This document shows positions 1-6,237 of a DNA stretch of 12,125 nt, one piece after another. The notes under the pieces were generated by a model. The model made no database searches and had not been told where the DNA came from. It saw nothing but the letters and a program-made list of their open reading frames with translations. The stretch spans positions 1 through 12,125 of the forward strand of contig JBBASJ010000058.1 in NCBI GenBank assembly GCA_040399325.1. Reading direction: 5' to 3'. A program made the position numbers and the translations under genes. Source of the stretch: RGUW01 sp040399325 (GTDB lineage Bacteria; Cyanobacteriota; Cyanobacteriia; PCC-6307; Cyanobiaceae). Each line of letters opens with the position of its first letter. Positions within the stretch are counted from its first letter, which is position 1.

Positions 1-143
1 TCTGTCCGATGGGCTACGTCGACATGCTCAACGGCAACTGCAGCACCCTGGGGCTGATGCGCTACACGGTGCAGCCCACCAACGGCCAGCCCTGCCTGGA
101 GGGGTGGATGAATGTGGGTGGGGGGTATTGCCGTAAGAAATGA
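1..143 (+). CDS. Hypothetical Cys-containing protein, C-terminal fragment
   Basis: This is an open frame entering from the left edge and ending at TGA 141-143, so only the last 46 residues are visible. I do not recognise the family. The fragment carries four cysteines at fragment positions 1, 13, 31 and 43, in two units that align with each other: C-P-M-G-Y...G-N-C and C-L-E-G-W...G-Y-C. Each unit fits C-x2-G-[YW]-x5-G-x-C, so the tail looks like two copies of a 13-residue Cys-loop joined by a 17-residue linker. It ends in a basic C-R-K-K. Paired cysteines suggest disulfides or metal binding, and an exported protein is possible, but the N-terminus that would show a signal peptide lies outside the window. 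It converges on the DUF2721 gene 21 bp away. Confidence 0.6.
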   Translation, partial: CPMGYVDMLNGNCSTLGLMRYTVQPTNGQPCLEGWMNVGGGYCRKK

Positions 144-177
144 GCGCTGGCGATGGGGGCTGGCTCAGAACCAGCGC
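144..177. terminator. Possible bidirectional terminator hairpin
   Basis: GCGCTGG (144-150) is the exact reverse complement of CCAGCGC (171-177), and a competing shorter hairpin, GCTGG (160-164) with CCAGC (171-175), sits inside it. The element starts right after the stop of the first gene and covers the stop of the convergent DUF2721 gene, the usual place for a shared terminator. There is no T-run on either side, so it is not a canonical intrinsic terminator. Confidence 0.3.
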
Positions 178-617
178 CTGATCTGACCGGTGGCGATCTG
201 GACCTCGCGCAGGAACAGCACCACCGCCACCATCAGAGACAGCATCGCCAGAACAAACAGCGGCACCACCAGCAGGGCCAGGTCCAAGCGGGCCACCGCG
301 CTCACAAACACGATCGCGACCACCAGGGCCACCAGCAGGATCGTCACCGTGGCCAGCTCGATCGCCTTGAGCATGAGCCCCATGCGTCGTTTCTGGAGCT
401 GCAGTTCACGCCGGGCGTCACGGCTGACCGCCACCGAAGGGTCGTTGGCCTGCACCTGAAGCTGGCGGCCGCGGTCGATGATGCGCGCCAGCCTGTTGCT
501 CAGCACCCCCAGCAGGCCGCTGATGCCCGCCAGCAGAAACACCGGGGCCACCGACAGTTGAATCGCCTTGGCCAGACCCTCCACGGGGGCCAGCTGGAGC
601 ACGATCGACAACGCCAT
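165..617 (-). CDS. DUF2721 family membrane protein
   Basis: This is a 150-residue protein that I recognise as DUF2721, a small membrane family of unknown function found in cyanobacteria and proteobacteria. Three hydrophobic segments are visible at about residues 18-40, 86-108 and 111-136. Between the first two is a charged loop beginning with the family's conserved stretch NRLARIIDRGR (41-51), followed by a basic, probably helical part (about 66-82). The tail contains the typical E-x-x-x-A-T-G (138-144). The length is normal for the family and the frame is intact. The ATG at 615-617 is used because the first hydrophobic segment follows soon after; no clear Shine-Dalgarno precedes it. The gene is divergent from the OsmC gene, with 63 bp between starts. 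The role is unknown; an inner-membrane location is inferred from the hydrophobicity. Confidence 0.85.
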   Translation of the reverse strand: MALSIVLQLAPVEGLAKAIQLSVAPVFLLAGISGLLGVLSNRLARIIDRGRQLQVQANDPSVAVSRDARRELQLQKRRMGLMLKAIELATVTILLVALVVAIVFVSAVARLDLALLVVPLFVLAMLSLMVAVVLFLREVQIATGQIRRWF

Positions 618-680
618 GGCAGGTGCCGCAGCTGGGCTCAGAGTGGCAAGGCAAACCTATCGGCCGGGAGTGCACACGCC

Positions 681-1082
681 ATGACCACCATCGCTTGCCG
701 TTACGACGGAGCCCTGCGCTGTCACGCCGTGCACGGGCCCTCGCAGTCAACCCTCGAGACCGACGCCCCTACCGACAACCAGGGTCAGGGAGAGCGTTTC
801 TCGCCGACCGATCTGGTGGCCACGGCTCTGGCGACTTGCATTCTCACCATCATGGGCATCACCGCTGATCGCCATGGCTGGCGCATCGATGGCACCACGG
901 CCCGGGTCGCCAAGACGATGACGACCAGCGGCGTGCGCAAGATCGCTTTGCTGGAGGTCTGGGTGACCCTGCCTGGCGATCTCGGGGCTGATCAACGCAG
1001 CCTGTTGCAACGGTCTGGCGAAGGTTGTCCGGTCAAGCGCAGCCTTGAGGGAGCCGTGCCCATGGAGATTCACTGGCTTTGA
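681..1082 (+). CDS. OsmC family protein
   Basis: This is a 133-residue protein of the OsmC/Ohr superfamily, which includes thiol-dependent peroxidases and related proteins of unknown substrate. The two conserved cysteines are present in their usual settings: Cys53 in PTDLVATALATCILTIMGI (residues 42-60) and Cys116 in GEGCPVKRSL (113-122). The first part (about 1-25) would form the N-terminal strands and the middle the central helix. The ATG at 681 is chosen because the length then fits the family and a GGGAG lies 10 bp upstream; the frame is open further upstream, but that stretch is antisense to DUF2721 and low in complexity. Its sequence resembles the YhfA/general OsmC branch more than Ohr, so organic-hydroperoxide reduction is possible but not certain. 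Its stop lies 1 bp from that of the convergent small gene. Confidence 0.9.
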   Translation: MTTIACRYDGALRCHAVHGPSQSTLETDAPTDNQGQGERFSPTDLVATALATCILTIMGITADRHGWRIDGTTARVAKTMTTSGVRKIALLEVWVTLPGDLGADQRSLLQRSGEGCPVKRSLEGAVPMEIHWL

Positions 1083-1083
1083 T

Positions 1084-1278
1084 TCATGGGTTCTGAACCG
1101 CTGCGCTCCTGCTGGGCAGCACCCGTTTGCGGTTCTCGAGGCTCTGCAGTTCGAGGGCGATCCCCTGGATGTAGGCGCTCACATCGGACCCCGAGCGCTC
1201 CAGGCCCTTGAGCACGGTCAGATCGTCAAGCAGATGGTCGATGCGGTTGTTGATGCGCTCCAGCTGCGGGTCTCGCAT
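1084..1278 (-). CDS. Small hypothetical coiled-coil-like protein
   Basis: This 64-residue product, starting M-R-D-P-Q-L-E-R-I-N-N-R-I-D-H, has no family that I can name. It is mostly helical in appearance, with heptad-like hydrophobic spacing (I, L, L, L, V, L) over residues 5-24 and again over 33-48, consistent with a short helical hairpin or coiled coil. There is no signal peptide or membrane segment. An upstream in-frame start at 1320 exists, but the ATG at 1276-1278 is preceded by a perfect AGGAGG at 6-nt spacing, which decides the start. The gene is divergent from the ATP-grasp ligase and convergent with the OsmC gene. Function is unknown. The strong ribosome-binding site and coherent helical pattern make it likely to be real. 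Confidence 0.7.
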   Translation of the reverse strand: MRDPQLERINNRIDHLLDDLTVLKGLERSGSDVSAYIQGIALELQSLENRKRVLPSRSAAVQNP

Positions 1279-1284
1279 GGCGTG

Positions 1285-1290
1285 CCTCCT
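1285..1290 (-). promoter_or_regulatory. Strong Shine-Dalgarno of the small coiled-coil gene
   Basis: The plus-strand CCTCCT reads AGGAGG on the minus strand, 6 nt before the ATG at 1276-1278. It is the best ribosome-binding site seen in this window and fixes the start of that small gene. Confidence 0.75.
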
Positions 1291-1413
1291 GGTGCTGAAC
1301 GTTGACTGTCCTGATCCCAAGCGTGGTTGTGGCAGGAGCGCCCGTCGTGCTGCTGCTGCTGGCGAACCTGCACCGGATCGGGCGCCATCGGCTGCATCCG
1401 GCCGATCATTTCA

Positions 1414-1429
1414 AGATCTGCTCCGATCT
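1414..1429. promoter_or_regulatory. Weak inverted repeat before the ligase start
   Basis: AGATC (1414-1418) and GATCT (1425-1429) form a 5-bp inverted repeat with a 6-nt spacer, ending 5 bp before the proposed GTG start. It could be a regulator site or an mRNA hairpin affecting initiation, but arms this short occur by chance. The rest of the 1279-1434 divergent spacer shows no convincing promoter. Confidence 0.15.
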
Positions 1430-1434
1430 CGACC

Positions 1435-2973
1435 GTGACGAGTCCCTCTCCACTGCCCCGGGGCGAACGCCGCGGGTTCCGAGAGCTTCAGGCTGATCTG
1501 CAACCCCTCTGGGGCCAGGTCACCGCAGCCCAGGGCCCCGATGTCGATGTGCTGATGGTGCCGTCGCTGTCGATGGACCAGGGCCAGATGGCACAGATCA
1601 AGGGAGCCCATCACTACGAAGAGCGCCAGCTGTTCTCGTTGATCCGGCTGCGGGACCCCGGCGTGCGCATGGTCTATGTGACCAGCAAGCCCCTGGCCGA
1701 TCTGGTGGTCGACGCGGTGCTCGAACTGCTGCCAGGGGTGCCGGCTTCCCATGCGCGTCGGCGCCTGCATCTGTTTGATACCGATGACGCCTCCGACCGT
1801 CCGCTCACCGCCAAGTTGCTGGAGCGGCCGGCGCTGCTCGCCCGGATTGCGGAGCAGCTGCGTCCGGATCGTCGCTTCATCCATTGTTTTGTGGTGACCG
1901 CGCTCGAAAAGCAGCTCTCCGAGCGCCTGCAGATCCCCCTGCTGGGCACCGATCCCGCGTTGGGTTACTGGGGCAGCAAGGCGGGCAGTCGGGCGTTGTT
2001 TGCCCGTTGCGGGGTACCCCATCCACCCGGCTCGCCGCTGGTCCACAGCCTCGATGACCTGGCCGAGGTCACGACCCAACTGTGGGAAGCGCATCCCGAG
2101 CTTCGCCGTTGTGTCGTCAAGCTCAATGAGGGGTTCAGCGGCGAGGGCAACGCCCGTTTTGCGCTCGAGCCCCTGCAGCTGGCCGGGCTCAGCGGCGGCG
2201 AGCGTCGCCGCCGGGTGCGTCAGGCGCTCGAGGGCCTGGCCATGCCCGCCCCCAACTGGCAGGCCCAGGTGTCGCAGCAGGGAGCGCTTGTCGAGGCGTG
2301 GCTTGAAGGCGGCGAGGCCATGGGTTCCCCCAGCGTGCAGGGCACCATCCATCCGCCGGCCCTGGGCAGCCGCCCCCAGGTCGAGCTGCTCTCGACCCAT
2401 GAGCAGGTGCTGGGCGGGCCCAGCGGCCAGACCTACCAGGGTTGTCGCTTTCCCTGCGATGAGCCCTATCGGCTCGCGCTGCTGCAGCACGGCCAGGCCA
2501 TCGGCGAGGCCCTCGCCGCCGAGGGTGCTCTTGAGCGTTACGCCGTTGATTTCATCGCCCGCCGCTTCGGTGAGCGCTGGGATCTTCAGGCGATTGAAGT
2601 CAACCTGCGCCAGGGCGGCACCACCCACCCCTACCTGGCCCTGAGCGCGATCACGGCGGGGGCGCTCGATCGCGCTTCAGGGCTGTATCGCTCACCCACG
2701 GGTGTTCCGCTGTATTACGAAGCCACCGACAATCTGTTTGATCCGGGGCTGCGCGGGCTGCTGCCGATCGATCTGATCGACATCGTCGCCGAGGCCGGTC
2801 TGCACTTCGATCCGGCCCGCCTGCGCGGCAGCGTCTTTCACCTGCTGGGATGCCTCTCGGAATACGGCAAGCTCGGCATGACCTGCATCGGTCGTTCGCC
2901 CGAGGAGGCTGCAGTGGTCTATCGCGACACCCAGCACCAACTGTTGCGGGGGGCAGCCGCCAGGATTTCGTGA
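1435..2973 (+). CDS. PGM1-related ATP-grasp peptide ligase
   Basis: This protein of about 512 residues belongs to the ATP-grasp carboxylate-amine/peptide ligases related to PGM1, the ligase of pheganomycin biosynthesis. Such enzymes activate a carboxylate with ATP and join it to an amine. Numbered from the GTG at 1435, an N-terminal region (about 1-165) precedes the ATP-grasp core. The core includes GTDPALGYWGSK (171-182), the nucleotide-binding stretch VVKLNEGFSGEGNARF (227-242), W-L-E-G-G-E (289-294) and the metal-binding-type segment QAIEVNLRQGGTTHP (385-399). A C-terminal part (about 424-505, starting near GVPLYYEATDN) corresponds to the PGM1 C-terminal region. The start is uncertain: the frame is open from 1327 (TTG), but the translated 1327-1434 part is Cys-rich and unlike a real N-terminus; no good Shine-Dalgarno supports GTG 1435. 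The stop TGA 2971-2973 overlaps a GTG that could start the next gene (GTGA). The substrate is unknown. Confidence 0.85.
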   Translation: MTSPSPLPRGERRGFRELQADLQPLWGQVTAAQGPDVDVLMVPSLSMDQGQMAQIKGAHHYEERQLFSLIRLRDPGVRMVYVTSKPLADLVVDAVLELLPGVPASHARRRLHLFDTDDASDRPLTAKLLERPALLARIAEQLRPDRRFIHCFVVTALEKQLSERLQIPLLGTDPALGYWGSKAGSRALFARCGVPHPPGSPLVHSLDDLAEVTTQLWEAHPELRRCVVKLNEGFSGEGNARFALEPLQLAGLSGGERRRRVRQALEGLAMPAPNWQAQVSQQGALVEAWLEGGEAMGSPSVQGTIHPPALGSRPQVELLSTHEQVLGGPSGQTYQGCRFPCDEPYRLALLQHGQAIGEALAAEGALERYAVDFIARRFGERWDLQAIEVNLRQGGTTHPYLALSAITAGALDRASGLYRSPTGVPLYYEATDNLFDPGLRGLLPIDLIDIVAEAGLHFDPARLRGSVFHLLGCLSEYGKLGMTCIGRSPEEAAVVYRDTQHQLLRGAAARIS

Positions 2974-2990
2974 TTGCCAACGCCCCTCCC

Positions 2991-4508
2991 ATGGCTTCAG
3001 GCCCATCTGCCCTGACCCGGCTCCACGGGCACCTGCACGAGACCCGCCTGCTGGGCTCGATCAGCAGTGCGCTCTACTACGACCAGAACACGGTGATGCC
3101 CGCTGCAGGAGCGGCCTGGCGCGGCGAGCAGCTGGCTTTGCTGGCGGCGCAGATGCATGCACGCCAGAGCAGCGCCGCCTATGCCGAGCTGGTGGCGGCG
3201 GCCGAAGCCGAGCTCGGAGCCGACGCCCCGCCCCAGCGTCGCCGCAACCTGCAGCTGCTCCGCCTTGAGCTGGAGCGCCAGCGCTGCCTCGATCCCGCCC
3301 TGGTGAGCGCCCTGGCCAGGGCCCAGTCGCGCGGCAATGCCGTCTGGCAGGACGCCCGCGCCCGCAACGACTTTGCAGCCTTTGCGCCGGCGCTCAAGGA
3401 GCTCATCGCCCTGCGGCGTCAGCAGGCCAGCCAACTGGCGGCCGCCGAACCCGTGGCCCGCAGCCCCTGGGAGGTCTTGGCCCAGCCGTTTGAGCCCGAT
3501 GTGAGCAAGGCCCGGCTCGAGCAGCTGTTCGGCCCGCTCAAGGCGGAGCTGCCGGTGTTGCTCCAGCAGGCACAGGCCGCATCACAACCCAGCGGCGACA
3601 CGCCTGTGGACCTGTCTGAGGCGTTGCAGGAGCAGCTCTGCACCGAACTGCTCGCGAGCTGGGGCTACAACGCTGAGCGCTGCCAGCGTTCCCGTTCGGC
3701 CCATCCGTTTTCGTGCACCGTGGGTCCGCAAGACTTCCGCATCACCACCCGGGTGGTGCCGGGGCAGCCGCTCTCCGCTTTCCTGGCCACGGCCCATGAG
3801 TGGGGCCATTCGCTCTACGAGCAGGGGCTGCCCCGCGGTGATGACCACTGGTTCCCCTGGCCCCTGGGGGAGGCCACCTCGATGGGGGTGCACGAGTCGC
3901 AGTCGCTGTTCTGGGAGTGCCGGGTGGCCCGCAGCCGCGCCTTTGCCGAGCGTTGGCATGCCCGCTTTGGTGCCGCGCTGGGCAGTGATCCCTGGGGTGG
4001 AGCCCTGAGCTTCTGGCGTGCCCTCAACCCGCTTCGGCCCGGCCTGATCCGGGTGGAGGCCGACGAGCTCAGTTACTGCCTCCACATCGTGCTGCGCTAC
4101 GAGCTCGAGCTGGCCCTGCTGGAGCAGGACCTGCCCGTCGAGGAGCTGCCCCAGCAGTGGAACCGGCGCATGGGCGAGCTGTTGGGCCTGACCCCATCGA
4201 CCGATCGCGACGGCTGCCTGCAGGACATCCACTGGGCTGAAGGCCTGTTCGGTTACTTCCCCAGTTATGCACTCGGCCACCTGATCAGCGCCCAGATCGC
4301 CGAGACGCTCGAGCAGACCCATGGCTCCCTCGAGGCCCTGGTGGCTGCTGGCGACGAGGCCAGCCTGCGGGCCTGGCTGGCCCATCACGTCTGGCCCCTG
4401 GGCCGGTCGGTCAACGCCGAGCAGCTGGTGGAGCAGGTCACGGGTCGGCCGCTGAGCCCCCAGCCTTTTTTGGCCTACCTGAGGGGCAAGGTCGAACCAT
4501 TGGTCTAG
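2991..4508 (+). CDS. Carboxypeptidase Taq (M32) metallopeptidase
   Basis: This 505-residue protein belongs to peptidase family M32 (thermostable carboxypeptidase 1, Taq type), a zinc or cobalt enzyme removing C-terminal residues one at a time, normally cytosolic. The family's five signatures are all visible, numbered from ATG 2991: HEWGH at 269-273 (two metal-ligand His plus catalytic Glu270), HES at 301-303 (Glu302 the third ligand), IRVEAD at 353-358, GCLQDIHW at 408-415 and the Y-x-x-G-H stretch from Tyr426. Length is normal and the protein looks intact. The start is ambiguous: ATG 2991 gives the familiar N-terminus (S-A-L-T-R-L-H-G-H-L), while GTG 2970, with AGGA 4 nt upstream, would overlap the ligase stop as GTGA and add seven residues. 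Either way it is almost certainly co-transcribed with the ligase. Confidence 0.93.
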   Translation: MASGPSALTRLHGHLHETRLLGSISSALYYDQNTVMPAAGAAWRGEQLALLAAQMHARQSSAAYAELVAAAEAELGADAPPQRRRNLQLLRLELERQRCLDPALVSALARAQSRGNAVWQDARARNDFAAFAPALKELIALRRQQASQLAAAEPVARSPWEVLAQPFEPDVSKARLEQLFGPLKAELPVLLQQAQAASQPSGDTPVDLSEALQEQLCTELLASWGYNAERCQRSRSAHPFSCTVGPQDFRITTRVVPGQPLSAFLATAHEWGHSLYEQGLPRGDDHWFPWPLGEATSMGVHESQSLFWECRVARSRAFAERWHARFGAALGSDPWGGALSFWRALNPLRPGLIRVEADELSYCLHIVLRYELELALLEQDLPVEELPQQWNRRMGELLGLTPSTDRDGCLQDIHWAEGLFGYFPSYALGHLISAQIAETLEQTHGSLEALVAAGDEASLRAWLAHHVWPLGRSVNAEQLVEQVTGRPLSPQPFLAYLRGKVEPLV

Positions 4509-4529
4509 ACTGATCATGACCAGATGGTT
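4495..4529. promoter_or_regulatory. Dyad, probable VapBC operator
   Basis: The left arm AACCATTGGTC (4495-4505) faces GACCAGATGGTT (4518-4529). The six outer and four inner base pairs match, with a 1 versus 2 nt bulge between them. Inside are further palindromes: GTCTAGAC (4503-4510), TGATCA (4511-4516) and TCATGA (4514-4519). The dyad covers the end of the carboxypeptidase gene and the vapB start codon. VapB-type antitoxins are known to repress their own operon by binding such dyads, which is the basis for this call; binding itself is inferred. Confidence 0.5.
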
Positions 4530-4799
4530 GCACACATGCGTGCCAAGCTGTTTCGCAATGGCCGCAGTCAGGCTGTGCGCCTTCCCGCTGCCTGTCGCTT
4601 TGAGGGGGCTGAGGTCGAGGTGCAGCACGACCCCCGAACCGGGGTGGTGACCCTCACACCAGTGCGATCGAGCCCGCTCGCGTGGTTGCGCCGACGGGGC
4701 GAGCTGTTGGACGCCGACCCCTCTGCTGCCTCGAGCTTTGCTGCGGTCTTTGCTGACCTTGAGCAGGTGGAGCCCCCCATGGAGCGCCCATGGCCATGA
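4524..4799 (+). CDS. vapB: VapB-type antitoxin (AbrB/SpoVT fold)
   Basis: This 91-residue protein opens with MRAKLFRNGRSQAVRLPAAC (residues 5-24), the hallmark of the VapB branch of AbrB-like swapped-hairpin DNA-binding antitoxins, followed by VEVQ..GVVTLTP (31-46), which completes the hairpin. The C-terminal half (about 50-91) is the part that in this family wraps around and inhibits the partner VapC. The start is ATG 4524 or ATG 4536; the second gives the family's usual N-terminus, and neither has a clear Shine-Dalgarno. The stop codon overlaps an in-frame ATG of the toxin gene as ATGA. The gene follows the carboxypeptidase stop by only 15 bp, so it may be read from upstream as well as from its own promoter under the dyad. 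Confidence 0.85.
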   Translation: MVAHMRAKLFRNGRSQAVRLPAACRFEGAEVEVQHDPRTGVVTLTPVRSSPLAWLRRRGELLDADPSAASSFAAVFADLEQVEPPMERPWP

Positions 4800-5191
4800 A
4801 GCAGCGCTTCATGCTCGACACCAATGGAGTACGTCTGTTGCTGGAGCGGCGCAGTCCGGTTCTGGATCAGTGGTTTGCGGAAGAGCGCTGCAGCCTGTCG
4901 GCCATCGTGGCGGCCGAGATCCGCGATGGCCTTGAACGCCGGCAACTCACCCAGGCCCGCACCGACCTCGTGGAGGGTTTGTTGGTCGTTCTGCCGATCG
5001 AGCCGTTCGAGAGCCAGGTGGCGGCTGTCTACGGCCGTCTGCGTGCTGCCCTGCAACGGGCCGGCCGTTCGCTCTCGGCGATGGATCTGCTGATTGCTTC
5101 CCATGCCCTGGCCCTGAATCGCACGCTGGTGTCAGGCGATCAGGCGTTCCACGCTGTGCCAGGGCTGCAGATCTGCTCCCCTGTCGGTTGA
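4790..5191 (+). CDS. vapC: VapC-like PIN-domain toxin ribonuclease
   Basis: This is a 133-residue PIN-domain protein. VapC toxins are Mg2+-dependent endoribonucleases, often cutting tRNA or rRNA, held inactive by VapB. The acidic quartet is in place: Asp10 in MLDTN (8-12), Glu43 in SAIVAAEIRDG (37-47), Asp99 in SAMDLLIASHAL (96-107) and Asp117 in LVSGDQAFHAVPGL (113-126), where many VapCs have Asn. The frame is complete, so the toxin is probably active. ATG 4790 has GGAG 5 nt upstream and overlaps vapB by 10 nt; ATG 4796 would give a 4-nt ATGA overlap. Both imply translational coupling. The pair sits between the M32 peptidase gene and ppa, an apparent insertion of an accessory module among core genes. 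Confidence 0.88.
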   Translation: MAMKQRFMLDTNGVRLLLERRSPVLDQWFAEERCSLSAIVAAEIRDGLERRQLTQARTDLVEGLLVVLPIEPFESQVAAVYGRLRAALQRAGRSLSAMDLLIASHALALNRTLVSGDQAFHAVPGLQICSPVG

Positions 5192-5259
5192 TCCCCGGGA
5201 CGGTGCGGCCGAAAGTCACCTCCCTAAGATGCCGGCGCTCCGACCATGCCCCGCGCCCC

Positions 5260-5847
5260 ATGGCGAACATCGATCACGCCCCCAGCCGCACCATGCTCAA
5301 CCTGCTGCATGTGCTGCCGGCCTTTGCCGATGAGGCCGAGCTGCGGTTGAACGCGATCGTCGAGCTCAACTCGATGACGATCAACAAGTACGAGCTGATC
5401 ACCGAAACCGGCCACCTCAAGCTCGATCGCGTCGGCTATTCGTCGCTGGCCTATCCCTTTGCCTACGGCTGCATCCCCCGCACCTGGGACGAAGATGGCG
5501 ACCCCCTCGACATCGAGATCGTCGGTGTCACCGAGCCCCTGATTCCAGGCTCCCTGGTCGAGGCGCGCATCATCGGCATCATGACCTTCGACGACGGTGG
5601 TGAGGTCGACGACAAGGTGATTGCCGTGCTGGCCGATGACAAGCGCATGGATCACATCACCAGCACCACCCAGCTGGGTGATCACTGGCTCAAGGAGACC
5701 CAGTACTACTGGGAGCACTACAAGGATCTGAAGAAGCCGGGAACCTGCAAGGTCAACGGGTTCCTGGGGACCGAGGACGCCGTGCGCATCATCAAGGAGT
5801 GTGAGCAGCGCTACATCGAGACGATCGATTCGAAACTGGTGAACTGA
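5260..5847 (+). CDS. ppa: Inorganic pyrophosphatase, family I
   Basis: This 195-residue cytosolic enzyme hydrolyses pyrophosphate to two phosphates, pulling biosynthetic reactions forward. The family I signature DGDPLD (residues 79-84, within RTWDEDGDPLDIEIV) supplies metal-binding Asp79, Asp81 and Asp84. INKYELITETGHLKLDR (41-57) and VDDKVIAV (117-124) give the other active-site acids, lysines and arginine. A leading stretch of about 25 residues (MANIDHAPSRTMLNLLHVLP) makes it longer than the roughly 175-residue enterobacterial enzymes, as is usual in cyanobacteria. ATG 5260 is preferred to ATG 5293 because this leader matches the cyanobacterial form. It starts 68 bp after vapC. A TAAGAT at 5225-5230 could be a -10 element, but no -35 fits, so regulation is unclear. 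The gene is intact and highly conserved. Confidence 0.97.
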   Translation: MANIDHAPSRTMLNLLHVLPAFADEAELRLNAIVELNSMTINKYELITETGHLKLDRVGYSSLAYPFAYGCIPRTWDEDGDPLDIEIVGVTEPLIPGSLVEARIIGIMTFDDGGEVDDKVIAVLADDKRMDHITSTTQLGDHWLKETQYYWEHYKDLKKPGTCKVNGFLGTEDAVRIIKECEQRYIETIDSKLVN

Positions 5848-5904
5848 CCACCCAGCGGACATCGGACGCGGGATCAGCCCTGAATCCGAAAGACAAACAA
5901 AAGG

Positions 5905-5957
5905 TGATCATCAACCTGTTTGCAGTCTTTCTGCAGACATTCTGCAGATCTGATCAT
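5905..5957. repeat. Palindrome and direct-repeat cluster after ppa
   Basis: The AT-richer stretch after ppa holds a 9-nt direct repeat, TGATCATCA, at 5905-5913 and again at 5951-5959. Two copies of the palindrome TCTGCAGA lie at 5930-5937 and 5941-5948, one helical turn (11 bp) apart, with CAGATCTG at 5945-5952 and the near-palindrome CTGATCATCAG at 5950-5960. The spacing on one face of the helix is suggestive of a protein-binding region, perhaps the promoter region of the small gene at 6016. No convincing -35/-10 pair was found. The rest of 5848-6015 contains no other recognisable feature. Confidence 0.35.
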
Positions 5958-5981
5958 CAGGGCCCGGCATGCCGGGCCCTG
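5958..5981. terminator. Perfect 24-bp GC-rich palindrome, terminator-like
   Basis: Bases 5958-5981 form a perfect 24-bp palindrome, with half-site CAGGGCCCGGCA followed by its exact reverse complement. As RNA it would fold into a stable hairpin of about 10 bp with a tetraloop. It lies 111 bp past the ppa stop and could terminate plus-strand transcription from ppa and minus-strand transcription from the ClC gene. No U-run follows on either strand, so it is an atypical intrinsic terminator or another kind of dyad. Confidence 0.5.
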
Positions 5982-6015
5982 GCCTTAGGTTGGCTCCTTC
6001 ATTTTGATCTGATCC

Positions 6016-6237
6016 GTGCCGCCCGCTGCCTTCCCCACACCAAGCCAGCCCAACGGCTGCTCGCGGGGGGCGGATCACACTGCTCTGAAGTGGGGCTGTG
6101 ATGGCGAGTTGTCGGCCCTCGATCTGCATCGCATCCTTGAGCGACTCTCGGCGGTTGACCCTGCGGCCGAGGATCTGCTCAAAGCCTTTGCAGCTGCTCA
6201 GGTGCAGACACCATCGTCGGCCCCTGCCTCAGCTTGA
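6016..6237 (+). CDS. Probable small hypothetical protein
   Basis: This is a 73-residue frame from GTG 6016 to TGA 6235-6237. I cannot assign it to a family. The core ALKWGCDGELSALDLHRILE, continuing RLSAVDPAAEDLLKAF (residues 24-59), has an amphipathic, natural-looking helical pattern and balanced composition, unlike a random GC-rich frame. The first 20 residues are Pro/Ser-rich. The last 59 bp overlap the 3' end of the ClC gene tail to tail. GTG is the only reasonable start in frame and has no visible Shine-Dalgarno, which lowers confidence. It follows the palindrome cluster by 34 bp. A non-coding region is the alternative. Confidence 0.5.
   Translation: MPPAAFPTPSQPNGCSRGADHTALKWGCDGELSALDLHRILERLSAVDPAAEDLLKAFAAAQVQTPSSAPASA

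Noticed and set aside
1327..1434. N-terminal extension of the ATP-grasp ligase from TTG 1327
   Set aside because: The translated stretch is Cys/Trp-rich and unlike the rest of the protein, so it is probably an open leader rather than coding sequence.
1411..2628. A 405-codon open frame on the minus strand, antisense to the ATP-grasp ligase
   Set aside because: Low-complexity Gly/Ala/Gln composition and no family resemblance; the plus strand carries the ATP-grasp motifs.
3582..4628. A 348-codon minus-strand frame opposite the M32 peptidase
   Set aside because: A shadow of the peptidase gene, which shows all five M32 signatures on the plus strand.
5225..5230. TAAGAT as the -10 element of a ppa promoter
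   Set aside because: No -35-like hexamer lies 16-18 bp upstream; the nearest, TTGATC at 5188-5193, is too far away.
5904..6101. A 65-codon plus-strand frame starting at GTG after ppa
   Set aside because: It runs through the palindrome cluster, has no separate ribosome-binding site, and competes with the more protein-like frame at 6016-6237.
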